NCBI RefSeq assembly: GCF_002285415.1
Contig: NZ_NSBU01000007.1
Span: forward strand, 870,501 to 934,500
Source of the DNA: Actibacterium pelagium
GTDB lineage: Bacteria > Pseudomonadota > Alphaproteobacteria > Rhodobacterales > Rhodobacteraceae
Length of the DNA stretch: 64,000 nt
Reading direction: 5' to 3'
A program made the translations under genes and the position numbers. Under the pieces are notes generated by a model. It worked only from the letters and a program-made list of their open reading frames with translations. It searched no databases and was not told where the DNA came from. Shown in pieces: positions 1-11,586 of this stretch (position 1 is its first letter; each line of letters begins with the position of its first letter).

Positions 1-1782
1 CGCGTTGTGATCGAGCTGAAACGTGATGCGACAGCAGAGGTCGTGCTGAACCAGCTGTTCCGCTTCACCCCGATGCAGACCTCTTTCGGCGCCAATATGC
101 TGGCCCTGAACGGCGGTCGCCCCGAACAACTGACCCTGCGCGCCTTCCTCACGAATTTCGTCGCGTTCCGCGAACAGGTTGTTGCCCGCCGCACCGCGTT
201 TGAACTGCGCAAAGCGCGCGAACGCAGCCACATTCTGTGTGGTCTGGCCGTAGCTGTCAGCAATGTGGACGAGGTGGTCGCCACCATCCGTTCCTCTGCC
301 GACGCGGCCGAAGCTCGTCAAAAACTTATGGAACGCCGCTGGCCCGCCGCCGATATCGCCGAGTACATCCAGCTGATTGATGACCCGTCGCACACGATGA
401 ACGACGACGGCACCTACAATCTGTCGGAAACCCAAGCCCGCGCAATTCTTGAACTTCGCCTGCAGCGTCTGACCCAGATCGGCGTGAAAGAAGTTACCGA
501 TGAGTTGCAGGAACTGGCCGCGAAGATCCGCGAATACCTTGATATCCTGCGTTCGCGTGATCGGATCATGGAAATAATCGGAAATGAACTGCGTGAGGTT
601 CGCGCAAACTTTGCCGTCGAACGTCGCACCGAGATCATCGAATGGTCCGGCGACATGGATGACGAAGACCTGATCGAGCGCGAGGACATGGTCGTGACCG
701 TGACCTCTGGCGGCTATATCAAACGGACCCCGCTGGCCGATTACCGATCGCAACGCCGTGGCGGCAAAGGCCTGTCGGGTATGGCGACCAAAGAAGAAGA
801 CGTGGTCACCACCCTCTTCGTTGCCAACACCCATACGCAGCTGTTGTTCTTCACGACAGACGGCATGGTCTACAAGCTGAAGACATGGCGCCTGCCTCAA
901 GGTGGTCGGACAGCCAAAGGTAAGGCGATCGTTAACATCCTGCCGATCCCGCCCGGTGTTTCGATCGCGGCCATCATGCCCGTCGACCGACCGGACGATG
1001 AATGGGACGAGCTGCAAATCGTCTTCGCGACCTCTGCGGGTGATGTCCGCCGGAACGCGCTGAGCGATTTCACGAATGTCCGCTCAAACGGCAAGATCGC
1101 GATGAAGCTGCCCGAGGGCAAAGAACTGGTAAATGCGCGCATCTGTACCGAAGATGACGATTTCATGCTGGTCACTGCCATGGGCCGCGCCATTCGTTTC
1201 CCGACGACCGAGGTTCGCGTCTTCAAGGGCCGCGACTCTACCGGTGTTCGTGGCATCAAACTGGCCGAGAACGACACCGTCGTGTCGATGTCCGTCATTC
1301 GCCACTTCGAAGCCACTCCTGAAGAGCGTACGGCCTATCTGAAAATGCGCCGCGCGGTTGCCGGGCTGGCAGATGACGCCTCGGAAGAGGATGAAACCCC
1401 GGCAGATCCGAACTTTAGCCAAGAACGCTATGCTGAAATGTCTGCGGCTGAAGACCTGATCCTGACGATCACCTCCGGCGGCAGCGGTAAGCTGAGCTCC
1501 AGCCACGACTACCCGGTTCGGGGCCGTGGTGGGCAAGGTGTTCAGGCGATCGACAAAGGCCTGCGCGCAGGCCCCGTTGTCGCCTCTTTCCCGGTGGAAA
1601 TGGACGACCAGATCATGCTTGTCACGTCGACCGGTCAGTCGATCCGCTGCCCTGTTGACGGCATCTCGTTCCGGTCGCGTTCGGCTGGTGGTGTTCGCGT
1701 CTTCGACACCGCTAAGGATGAACTGGTTTCGTCGGTCGCATGGATCGCTGAACAGGATAATGAGGAACAGGGAGAAGAGTGA
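1..1782 (+). CDS. gyrA: DNA gyrase subunit A, C-terminal part (5' truncated by window)
   Basis: The reading frame is open from the first base, so the true start lies upstream of the window. About 593 residues are visible. They cover the end of the breakage-reunion core, with the coiled coil and dimer gate (residues about 130-200, rich in ELRLQRLTQ-type heptads), followed by the C-terminal DNA-wrapping beta-pinwheel. The GyrA-box motif is readable as QRRGGKG near residue 250, and this separates GyrA from ParC. Later blades carry GRGGQGV. Together with GyrB the enzyme introduces negative supercoils using ATP. An acidic tail (NEEQGEE) ends the protein. The stop codon lies inside a short inverted repeat (1770-1791). 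Family assignment is secure; the 5' end is unknown. Confidence 0.97.
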   Translation, partial: RVVIELKRDATAEVVLNQLFRFTPMQTSFGANMLALNGGRPEQLTLRAFLTNFVAFREQVVARRTAFELRKARERSHILCGLAVAVSNVDEVVATIRSSADAAEARQKLMERRWPAADIAEYIQLIDDPSHTMNDDGTYNLSETQARAILELRLQRLTQIGVKEVTDELQELAAKIREYLDILRSRDRIMEIIGNELREVRANFAVERRTEIIEWSGDMDDEDLIEREDMVVTVTSGGYIKRTPLADYRSQRRGGKGLSGMATKEEDVVTTLFVANTHTQLLFFTTDGMVYKLKTWRLPQGGRTAKGKAIVNILPIPPGVSIAAIMPVDRPDDEWDELQIVFATSAGDVRRNALSDFTNVRSNGKIAMKLPEGKELVNARICTEDDDFMLVTAMGRAIRFPTTEVRVFKGRDSTGVRGIKLAENDTVVSMSVIRHFEATPEERTAYLKMRRAVAGLADDASEEDETPADPNFSQERYAEMSAAEDLILTITSGGSGKLSSSHDYPVRGRGGQGVQAIDKGLRAGPVVASFPVEMDDQIMLVTSTGQSIRCPVDGISFRSRSAGGVRVFDTAKDELVSSVAWIAEQDNEEQGEE

Positions 1783-1791
1783 TCTTCTCCC
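1770..1791 (+). terminator. hairpin over the gyrA stop codon
   Basis: GGGAGAAG (1770-1777) and CTTCTCCC (1784-1791) form an 8-bp stem with a 6-nt loop that includes the stop codon. No T-tract follows, so it is at best a weak or factor-dependent termination signal, or an mRNA 3' end stabiliser. Confidence 0.35.
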
Positions 1792-1798
1792 GCTCCCT

Positions 1799-1830
1799 CG
1801 CGTTAACCTTAACAAGGCGCGTTAACCATT
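1799..1830 (+). promoter_or_regulatory. direct repeat with TTAACC half-sites before the 1921 gene
   Basis: CGCGTTAACC occurs at 1799-1808 and again at 1818-1827, 19 bp apart. The second copy continues as TTAACCAT, a sequence reported as a CtrA half-site in Alphaproteobacteria. ctrA itself lies in this window. No perfect TTAA-N7-TTAA pair is present, so CtrA control is only a suggestion. Confidence 0.35.
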
Positions 1831-1920
1831 TAATTTCATAAAACTTTATTCAACCTGATCTCTTCCCGTACACCAATGACATCGACCGATCATGGTCGTG
1901 CGGCCAGAAGGGATTTGGTT

Positions 1921-2658
1921 ATGAGTAAAATACTGAATTATGTGTTCACCTTTCTGGCCCTGCCGGGGTTGGCCTCGGCGCAAAGCAGCCTTGGGGTCAA
2001 TCAGGCGCAAGCAGTTGTGGAAACTGCTCCGGACGCCACGACTGCCGAGGCTCAGATCGACATTCTGTTTACCCCCAACCACGGGTTACAGGGTGATCTT
2101 GGTCTGGCGCGCTATGATGAAACCTCAATCGGCTATCTTGCTGGCCACCTTTACCTGTCGACCAATCAAAACCAAAAATACGGGCTGTTTGGTAGCTATC
2201 ATGACTGGGATGACACCTCGCAATCAATGATTTCTGGCGGGATCGAAGGGTTGTTCGCCCTCGGCAACCAATCCGCGGTCGGGTTCCATGCAGGCCTTGG
2301 CAAAATGGACCCAGGAGAGATCGACTTTGTCTTTGCAGGTGTAAGTTGGGTCTATGACGTGTCGACCGATCTGCGCCTTACGGCACGCGCCAGCATTACG
2401 GACATCGACGAAGCAAGGTTTTCAACCACAGCACAAACCATTGAGTTCGCGTCAGAATATCAAATTACTCGACCTGTCACGCTGTCCGCGGGTTTGCGTC
2501 ATACCCGGCTTAGCGGGACCTATACCGACCAGAAGACAGAGGCCTTTCTTGGTCTGAAGATCGGGTTCGGGCGCAACTCAAGTACGGTCCGCAGCACACC
2601 GTTCCACAGCCCGCAGCCCCTGCAAGCGTATTGGCAACGGGGGTTGGCGATACGCTGA
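1921..2658 (+). CDS. putative secreted or outer membrane beta-barrel-like protein
   Basis: This 245-residue protein begins MSKILNYVFTFLALPGLASA, a clear Sec signal peptide with cleavage expected after ASA. The start at 1921 is chosen because it gives an intact signal peptide and has a GAAGGGA ribosome-binding site; an upstream in-frame ATG at 1876 would bury the signal. The mature part is rich in alternating aromatic/glycine strands (YGLFGSYHDWDD, AVGFHAGLG, VTLSAGLRHTRLSGT) typical of a small outer membrane barrel or YjbH/OmpA-barrel-like fold. No catalytic motif is visible. It sits alone between gyrA and trmFO and is probably transcribed from its own promoter near the TTAACC repeats. I do not recognise the family; function unknown. 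Confidence 0.6.
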   Translation: MSKILNYVFTFLALPGLASAQSSLGVNQAQAVVETAPDATTAEAQIDILFTPNHGLQGDLGLARYDETSIGYLAGHLYLSTNQNQKYGLFGSYHDWDDTSQSMISGGIEGLFALGNQSAVGFHAGLGKMDPGEIDFVFAGVSWVYDVSTDLRLTARASITDIDEARFSTTAQTIEFASEYQITRPVTLSAGLRHTRLSGTYTDQKTEAFLGLKIGFGRNSSTVRSTPFHSPQPLQAYWQRGLAIR

Positions 2659-2697
2659 CCCCTTTCCAATCGCTTGATTGGGCGCTACATCGCGCCC

Positions 2698-4035
2698 ATG
2701 ACACAGACACTTCATATCGTTGGCGGCGGCATGGCAGGCTCTGAGGCCGCATGGCAAGCCGCGCAAGCTGGCATTCCCGTTGTGATCCACGAGATGCGCC
2801 CGAAGGTCGAGACTTTCGCGCATCAAACCGGCAAATTGGCCGAGATGGTTTGCTCGAACTCGTTCCGTTCGGACGACCACGAGCAGAACGCCGTAGGTTT
2901 GTTGCACTGGGAAATGCGCGAGGCTGGCGGTCTGATCATGGAAATGGCCGATACCCATCAATTGCCCGCTGGCGGTGCCTTGGCCGTAGACCGCGAGGCG
3001 TTCTCACAAGGGGTGACCGACCGGCTGCGCGCCCATCCGTTGATCACCGTTGAAGAAGGTGAAATCACCTCTCTGCCCGATGACGGACACTGGATCTTTG
3101 CAACCGGCCCTCTGACCTCGACCGCTTTGGGGGAAGCCATCGCCGCGGAAACCAGCGCCGAGTCGCTGGCCTTCTTCGACGCCATCGCGCCGATCGTCTA
3201 TGCCGACACGGTCGATATGACAAAGGCTTGGATGCAGTCGCGCTATGACAAAGGCGAGACCGAGGAAGAGCGCACCGCTTACCTGAACTGCCCGATGACC
3301 AAAGAACAGTACGAGGCGTTCATCGACGCCCTGTTGGCTTCGGATAAAACAGAGTTCCACGAAGGCGAAACCGCAGGATATTTCGACGGCTGCCTGCCGA
3401 TCGAAGTGATGGCTGATCGCGGCCGCGAAACACTGCGCTTTGGCCCGATGAAACCCGTTGGGTTAACCAACGCGCATGACCCAGAGAACAAACCCTATGC
3501 CGTGGTGCAATTGCGCCGTGACAACAAACTGGGCACACTGTTCAACATCGTCGGTTTTCAGACCAAGATGAAATACGGCGCCCAGACAGATGTCTTCCGG
3601 ATGATCCCCGGCCTAGAGGACGCCAAGTTCGCGCGCCTGGGCGGTATTCACCGCAACACCTTCATGAACTCGCCCACTCTGCTGGACGAGCAGATGCGCC
3701 TGAAGTCCCGCCCGAACATCCGTTTTGCGGGCCAGATCACTGGCGTCGAAGGCTATGTTGAAAGCGCCGCGATGGGGCTTTTGGCGGCTCGTTTCGCAAT
3801 TGCCGAGATCAAGGGCACACCCCTTCCCCCGCTTCCGCAAGACACCGCCATGGGCGCATTGGTTCACCACATCACAGGCGGAGCCGAAGCAAAGACCTTT
3901 CAGCCGATGAACGTGAACTTCGGCCTCTTCCGTCCGGTTGATGGCCTGAAGGGTGGCCGCAAAGGCCGTAAGGACCGCTACAAAGCCTATACAGACCGCG
4001 CCAAAGCCGCGTGGAAGGAGTGGCTGTCGGCGTGA
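2698..4035 (+). CDS. trmFO: tRNA (uracil-54-C5) methyltransferase, folate/FAD dependent TrmFO
   Basis: TrmFO forms ribothymidine at position 54 of the tRNA T-loop, using methylenetetrahydrofolate as carbon donor and FADH2 as reductant. The 445-residue protein opens with the FAD dinucleotide-binding motif [14 protein letters not shown], followed by the family signature EMRP and the [10 protein letters not shown] segment that contains the conserved cysteine. Near the C-terminus is the [16 protein letters not shown] block typical of the GidA/TrmFO superfamily. The ATG at 2698 is used because the FAD motif must start close to the N-terminus. Its stop overlaps the gluQ start by one base (TGATG), so both tRNA-modification genes are probably translated together. 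Confidence 0.95.
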   Translation: MTQTLHIVGGGMAGSEAAWQAAQAGIPVVIHEMRPKVETFAHQTGKLAEMVCSNSFRSDDHEQNAVGLLHWEMREAGGLIMEMADTHQLPAGGALAVDREAFSQGVTDRLRAHPLITVEEGEITSLPDDGHWIFATGPLTSTALGEAIAAETSAESLAFFDAIAPIVYADTVDMTKAWMQSRYDKGETEEERTAYLNCPMTKEQYEAFIDALLASDKTEFHEGETAGYFDGCLPIEVMADRGRETLRFGPMKPVGLTNAHDPENKPYAVVQLRRDNKLGTLFNIVGFQTKMKYGAQTDVFRMIPGLEDAKFARLGGIHRNTFMNSPTLLDEQMRLKSRPNIRFAGQITGVEGYVESAAMGLLAARFAIAEIKGTPLPPLPQDTAMGALVHHITGGAEAKTFQPMNVNFGLFRPVDGLKGGRKGRKDRYKAYTDRAKAAWKEWLSA

Positions 4036-4874
4036 TGTTTCGCACCCGCTTTGCCCCATCGCCCACTGGGCCGCTGCATCTGGGACACGCCTATTCCGCG
4101 ATGCTGGCCTATGATATGGCGACGGAGGCTGGCGGCGAATTCATTTTGCGGATCGACGACCTTGACCAATCACGGTCGCGCGCTGAATGGGAAGACCTCA
4201 TTTTCGAAGACTTGAAGTGGCTTGGCCTGTCTTGGCCAACGCCAGTTCGACGCGAAAACGACCATGCTGATGATTATGCTGCGGCATTGGATCGCTTAGG
4301 CGCAATGGGCCTTACCTATCCGTGCCGCTGCCGGCGGAAAGATATTGAAGCCGCAGCAAGCGCACCTCAGGAAGGCGTTCCTCAGTTCGGTCCAGATGGT
4401 CGGATCTATCCCGGTACCTGTCGCACCCGAACTATGGAAGATCGGCAATCGGATGACGTGATCCGTCTGAATATGCGGAAAGCGGTCGCGCTTGCTGGTT
4501 CACCCAGTTTTACCGAGACCGGCCCAATTCACGGGGGCAATCACGTGATCTCGGGCGATATGTTCGACACGATCGGCGACGTAATCCTTTCCCGCCGTGA
4601 TATGGCCGCAGCCTATCACTTGGCCGTGGTTGTCGACGACGCCGCCCAAGGCATTACCCACGTCATCCGGGGCGCTGACCTGTTCGAGGCGACGTTTATC
4701 CACGTCCTACTCCATCAGCTACTTGGCCATCCAACGCCGACATATCATCATCACGACCTGATCCGGGATGAAGCAGGCAAACGGCTTGCGAAACGCGACG
4801 ATGCAAGAGCGATCCGGAAATACCGGGAAGACGGGCTTAGCCCGGCTGACGTTCGGAAACTGGTCGGGCTTTAG
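4035..4874 (+). CDS. gluQ: glutamyl-Q tRNA(Asp) synthetase
   Basis: GluQRS attaches glutamate to the queuosine base of tRNA(Asp). It is a truncated paralogue of glutamyl-tRNA synthetase that lacks the anticodon-binding domain; the 279-residue length fits. The class I signature appears at the N-terminus as FAPSPTGPLHLGH (HIGH-like), with a KMSKS-like KRLAKRD near the C-terminus. A zinc site of the GluQRS type is readable: C-x-C in YPCRCRRK followed by Y-x3-C in YPGTCRT. The start at 4035 follows from the overlap with trmFO and from the position of the catalytic motif. It converges with hisI, and the two stop codons overlap by four bases. Confidence 0.93.
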   Translation: MFRTRFAPSPTGPLHLGHAYSAMLAYDMATEAGGEFILRIDDLDQSRSRAEWEDLIFEDLKWLGLSWPTPVRRENDHADDYAAALDRLGAMGLTYPCRCRRKDIEAAASAPQEGVPQFGPDGRIYPGTCRTRTMEDRQSDDVIRLNMRKAVALAGSPSFTETGPIHGGNHVISGDMFDTIGDVILSRRDMAAAYHLAVVVDDAAQGITHVIRGADLFEATFIHVLLHQLLGHPTPTYHHHDLIRDEAGKRLAKRDDARAIRKYREDGLSPADVRKLVGL

Positions 4875-5230
4875 CCCTTCATCGGCGTGATCAACTCACG
4901 CTCGGTCCCGTCGACGACCGACGTGTAAAAGCAATTTCGCCGATTGGTGTGGCAGGCCGCGCCTTCCTGTTCGACGATTGCCAACAGGCAATCGCGGTCA
5001 CAATCCACACGTAGGTCAATCAGGTTTTGCGTGTGGCCGCTGGTCTCACCCTTGATCCAAAACGACTGACGCGAGCGCGACCAATAGGTGACCCGACGCG
5101 TTTCCAATGTCTTGGTCACGGCCTCGGCATTCATCCAAGCCATCATCAGGACTTCGCCCGCCTCGGACTGCGCGATACAGGGGATCAGCCCCTTTTCATC
5201 GAACTTTAGTGTCGAGACATCGAAATCCAT
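4871..5230 (-). CDS. hisI: phosphoribosyl-AMP cyclohydrolase
   Basis: HisI opens the adenine ring of phosphoribosyl-AMP, the third step of histidine synthesis. The 119-residue protein shows the family's core WMNAEA, the YWSRSR segment, and the zinc/magnesium ligand set VDCDRDC together with CHTNRRNCF. It is the single-domain form, not fused to HisE. ATG at 5230 is preferred because AAAGGGA lies seven bases upstream; a longer reading from 5248 lacks such a site. It is divergent from the IscU-like gene (67 bp between start codons) and convergent with gluQ. The other his genes are not in this window. Confidence 0.93.
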   Translation of the reverse strand: MDFDVSTLKFDEKGLIPCIAQSEAGEVLMMAWMNAEAVTKTLETRRVTYWSRSRQSFWIKGETSGHTQNLIDLRVDCDRDCLLAIVEQEGAACHTNRRNCFYTSVVDGTERELITPMKG

Positions 5231-5296
5231 TGCCCAATCCCTTTGCATTCTATGCGGCTAAAGCTATCTATTCAGAACTGCGGCAAAGGAAAAGCC

Positions 5297-5743
5297 ATGA
5301 GTGAAGACAGCGACCTGATAAAACTCTACTCGCAACGCATCCTTGCGTTGGCGGCGGATATCCCGCATCTGGGTGAACTGGAAGAGCCAACCGGGTCGGC
5401 CAAGAAACGCTCTCCGCTGTGCGGATCGACGGTGAAAGTTGATTTGGTTGTCGAGGACGGCAAGGTCGCGGACTATGCTCAGGACGTGAAAGCCTGTGCG
5501 CTAGGGCAGGCCTCTGCCGCCGTTGTTGGCGCGGCTATCGTCGGCACCACGCGCGATCAGATCGCCAAGGCCCGTGACCAGCTGAAAGCCATGTTGAAAG
5601 ACAACGGCCCCACCCCTTCGGCCCCATTTGACGGGCTAGAGGTACTGATGCCCGCGCGGGATTACAAAAACCGCCATGCATCGATCCTTCTGACCTTGGA
5701 TGCGGCACTGGACGCTTTCGACGCCTCCACCGTAGACGCATAA
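5297..5743 (+). CDS. IscU/SufU-like iron-sulfur scaffold protein, atypical
   Basis: The 148-residue protein resembles the NifU N-terminal (IscU) fold used as a scaffold for Fe-S cluster building. Cys42 sits in PLCGSTVKVDL and Cys68 in VKACALGQAS, matching the first two IscU cysteines. In the third ligand region, NRHASILLTLDA, the histidine is retained (His127) but the cysteine expected next to it is alanine (Ala128). The conserved aspartate after the first CG is serine. It may therefore not hold a classical [2Fe-2S] cluster. The start at 5297 has AAAGGA just upstream. I recall similar two-cysteine proteins in Rhodobacterales, so this could be a lineage feature; function is inferred only from fold resemblance. 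Confidence 0.75.
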   Translation: MSEDSDLIKLYSQRILALAADIPHLGELEEPTGSAKKRSPLCGSTVKVDLVVEDGKVADYAQDVKACALGQASAAVVGAAIVGTTRDQIAKARDQLKAMLKDNGPTPSAPFDGLEVLMPARDYKNRHASILLTLDAALDAFDASTVDA

Positions 5744-5779
5744 AAAAAAAACCGCCGCTCACCCAACGGGCAGCGGCGG
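5742..5779 (-). terminator. rho-independent terminator for the 40-aa peptide gene
   Basis: On the minus strand AGCGGCGG type arms (5772-5779 and 5752-5759, CCGCCGCT) form an 8-bp GC stem with a 12-nt loop, followed by a run of about nine T (the A-tract at 5742-5751 on the plus strand). The orientation fits the minus-strand small gene at 5878-6000, about 100 nt upstream. Confidence 0.75.
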
Positions 5780-5877
5780 AAGTCAGCGTCAATTCGATCC
5801 GAGCGGCCCTCGGGCAAAGGCTCAGCGGTCGTGCTTGGGGGTCAGACGGCTGATGGATCAGAACGCAGGCAGAAACG

Positions 5878-6000
5878 TTAAAGAACGGTCGGCAGGTGCA
5901 GACCTGCCATCAGGATCACAACCAGAGACACAGCACCAATCGCGTCACCGACCAGATGGGCGTGGTTGCGTTGAACGATCGACTTGATGTTGGTCAGCAT
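5878..6000 (-). CDS. 40-aa single-pass membrane peptide, candidate SOS-induced
   Basis: This gene was found by reading the gap between recG and the IscU-like gene. ATG at 6000 is preceded by AAAGGGGATCAAGGCC, giving a strong ribosome-binding site. The frame runs 40 codons to TAA at 5878. The peptide begins MLTNIKSIVQRNHAHLVGDA, continues with a hydrophobic stretch GAVSLVVILMAGL long enough for one membrane span, and ends LPTVL. A rho-independent terminator in the right orientation lies about 100 nt downstream. A GTTC-N7-GTTC box of the alphaproteobacterial LexA type lies 64-78 nt before the start codon. Together these make a complete transcription unit. Its role is unknown; a short SOS-induced inner membrane protein recalls cell-division inhibitors such as SidA, but no sequence similarity is claimed. 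Confidence 0.7.
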   Translation of the reverse strand: MLTNIKSIVQRNHAHLVGDAIGAVSLVVILMAGLHLPTVL

Positions 6001-6063
6001 GGCCTTGATCCCCTTTTGTTCCTAAGTTGCTAATTTGTTCTCATATTTCTGTTAACCAGTAAA

Positions 6064-6088
6064 GAACTTTTTGAGAACATTCGTGAAC
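6064..6088 (-). promoter_or_regulatory. LexA/SOS-type box upstream of the small membrane peptide
   Basis: On the plus strand GAAC at 6064-6067 and 6075-6078 are separated by exactly seven bases, and a third GAAC follows at 6085-6088 after six bases. Read on the minus strand this is GTTC-N6-GTTC-N7-GTTC. The known alphaproteobacterial LexA operator is GTTC-N7-GTTC. It lies between the recG stop and the 40-codon gene, in promoter position for the latter. Confidence 0.6.
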
Positions 6089-6095
6089 AAAAACG

Positions 6096-10324
<4,229 letters not shown>

Positions 10325-10376
10325 CTAGCCAAGTGATAGGGGCAGAGAGGGCGTAGGTCCAGCGCGACAAGCGCCT

Positions 10377-11090
10377 TCAGGCGCGAAGCGGAACCGGACC
10401 GGAGGATTCCTGAACCTGTGGGTCGCGAAGGACATAGCCCCGGCCCCAAACAGTTTCGATATAGTTATTACCACCAGTGGCCAGGCTAAGCTTTTTGCGA
10501 AGCTTGCAGATGAAAACATCAATGATTTTCAGCTCTGGCTCGTCCATGCCACCGTAAAGATGGTTAAGGAACATTTCTTTCGTCAGAGTCGTTCCTTTGC
10601 GCAGACTTAGAAGCTCCAACATCTGGTACTCTTTACCGGTCAAGTGAACCGTATCCCCTTCGACAGAGACGGTTTTCGCATCAAGGTTAACTTCTACCTC
10701 GCCGGTTTTAATCACCGATTGCGCGTGCCCTTTGGACCGACGGATAATCGCGTGGATACGGGCAACAAGTTCTTCCCGGTGGAATGGTTTGGTTAAGTAA
10801 TCATCTGCCCCGGACCCGAAACCTTTGATCTTGTTTTCCGTATCGTCGGCACCTGAAAGGATCAGGATTGGGGTCTCAACCCGTGCCAGTCGTAATTGCC
10901 GAAGCACGTCATGGCCATTCATATCGGGAAGGTTCAAATCGAGGAGGATCAGGTCATAGTCATATAACTTGGCCAGATCGATCCCCTCTTCACCAAGATC
11001 CGTCGTATAGACGTTCAAGTTGGCGTGGGTCAGCATCAACTCGATGCTTTTAGAAGTGGTCGGATCGTCCTCGATCAACAAAATTCGCAT
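10377..11090 (-). CDS. ctrA: cell cycle response regulator CtrA
   Basis: CtrA is the OmpR-type master regulator of the alphaproteobacterial cell cycle; in Rhodobacterales it mainly controls motility, gene transfer agents and related traits. The 237-residue protein has a receiver domain starting [10 protein letters not shown], with acidic residues for Mg and phospho-acceptor Asp51 in [11 protein letters not shown]. The winged-helix DNA-binding domain contains the near-invariant CtrA segments [13 protein letters not shown] and [19 protein letters not shown]. The start at 11090 is the conserved one, at the receiver N-terminus. An inverted repeat of TTAAC type lies just upstream, suggesting autoregulation. 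The kinase gene cckA is at 61.5-63.9 kb of the same window. Confidence 0.97.
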   Translation of the reverse strand: MRILLIEDDPTTSKSIELMLTHANLNVYTTDLGEEGIDLAKLYDYDLILLDLNLPDMNGHDVLRQLRLARVETPILILSGADDTENKIKGFGSGADDYLTKPFHREELVARIHAIIRRSKGHAQSVIKTGEVEVNLDAKTVSVEGDTVHLTGKEYQMLELLSLRKGTTLTKEMFLNHLYGGMDEPELKIIDVFICKLRKKLSLATGGNNYIETVWGRGYVLRDPQVQESSGPVPLRA

Positions 11091-11115
11091 TGGTCTGTCT
11101 CCGGATGAAGCGCTA

Positions 11116-11145
11116 TTAACCATTACACTTTCTGGTAATAGTTAA
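11116..11145 (-). promoter_or_regulatory. TTAACCATTAC inverted repeat in the ctrA promoter region
   Basis: TTAACCATTAC (11116-11126) is mirrored by GTAATAGTTAA (11135-11145) with one mismatch and an 8-nt spacer, 26 bp upstream of the ctrA start. TTAACCAT is a recognised CtrA half-site type. The position between sciP and ctrA fits an autoregulatory operator. A full TTAA-N7-TTAA site is not present. Confidence 0.5.
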
Positions 11146-11174
11146 TTGCACGTTACCAATGTCTCAAACTTTAT

Positions 11175-11462
11175 CTATTCTCCCTCAGGTTGTCGATACT
11201 TCTGAAGCCCAGTAACCTTCAAAGCCTGTATTCCATGCCTTGCAATCGCATGGCGCCATTCGTCGAATTCTTCGTCCGAGATCGCATAGATCTCCAATGC
11301 TTCATCACGACTCAGCAAGCCCGAAACTACGGCCTTAACCACTGCTGCTTTCCGACTTGCCACCCATCTGCGTGTATTTGCTGACGGCAAATCCGCCCGC
11401 GTCATACTGGTTCCATCCGGCAGACGCACCGTCCGTGGTCCGCTTAACCTCTTGATATACAT
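11175..11462 (-). CDS. sciP: DUF1153 protein, SciP-type CtrA regulator
   Basis: SciP is a small helix-turn-helix protein that binds CtrA and blocks activation of CtrA-dependent promoters in Caulobacter. The 95-residue protein starts MYIKRLSGPRTVRLPDG and contains the conserved segments RRWVASRKAAVVKAV and LSRDEALEIYAISDEEF, characteristic of DUF1153. ATG at 11462 is chosen; a 15-residue longer frame from 11507 (with cysteines) is outside the family consensus. It lies immediately upstream of ctrA on the same strand, 84 bp apart with the TTAAC inverted repeat between. The SciP role is family knowledge; activity in this organism is inferred. Confidence 0.88.
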   Translation of the reverse strand: MYIKRLSGPRTVRLPDGTSMTRADLPSANTRRWVASRKAAVVKAVVSGLLSRDEALEIYAISDEEFDEWRHAIARHGIQALKVTGLQKYRQPEGE

Positions 11463-11532
11463 GGGACACCCCCCGCTTTTCTCGCAACAAACAGGGTCAA
11501 CAGGCATCTTTAACGGAGAGTGAAACCACCTC

Positions 11533-11580
11533 TTGAGAGTAATTAGGATTTTCCTATATTCCGTCAGAATTCCCTAGGAG
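11533..11580 (+). promoter_or_regulatory. sigma-70-like promoter and ribosome-binding site for mnmA
   Basis: TTGAGA (11533-11538) and TATATT (11555-11560) are separated by 16 bases, a good housekeeping promoter. AGGAG at 11576-11580 sits six bases before the mnmA ATG. Confidence 0.55.
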
Positions 11581-11586
11581 CATCCA

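Noticed and set aside
1084-1815. 243-codon minus-strand frame opposite gyrA
   Set aside because: Antisense shadow of a long GC-rich gene, without a ribosome-binding site or recognisable domain.
11091-11174. A canonical TTAA-N7-TTAA CtrA site
   Set aside because: The two TTAA elements are not separated by seven bases; only half-sites in inverted orientation exist, so only a tentative operator is reported.
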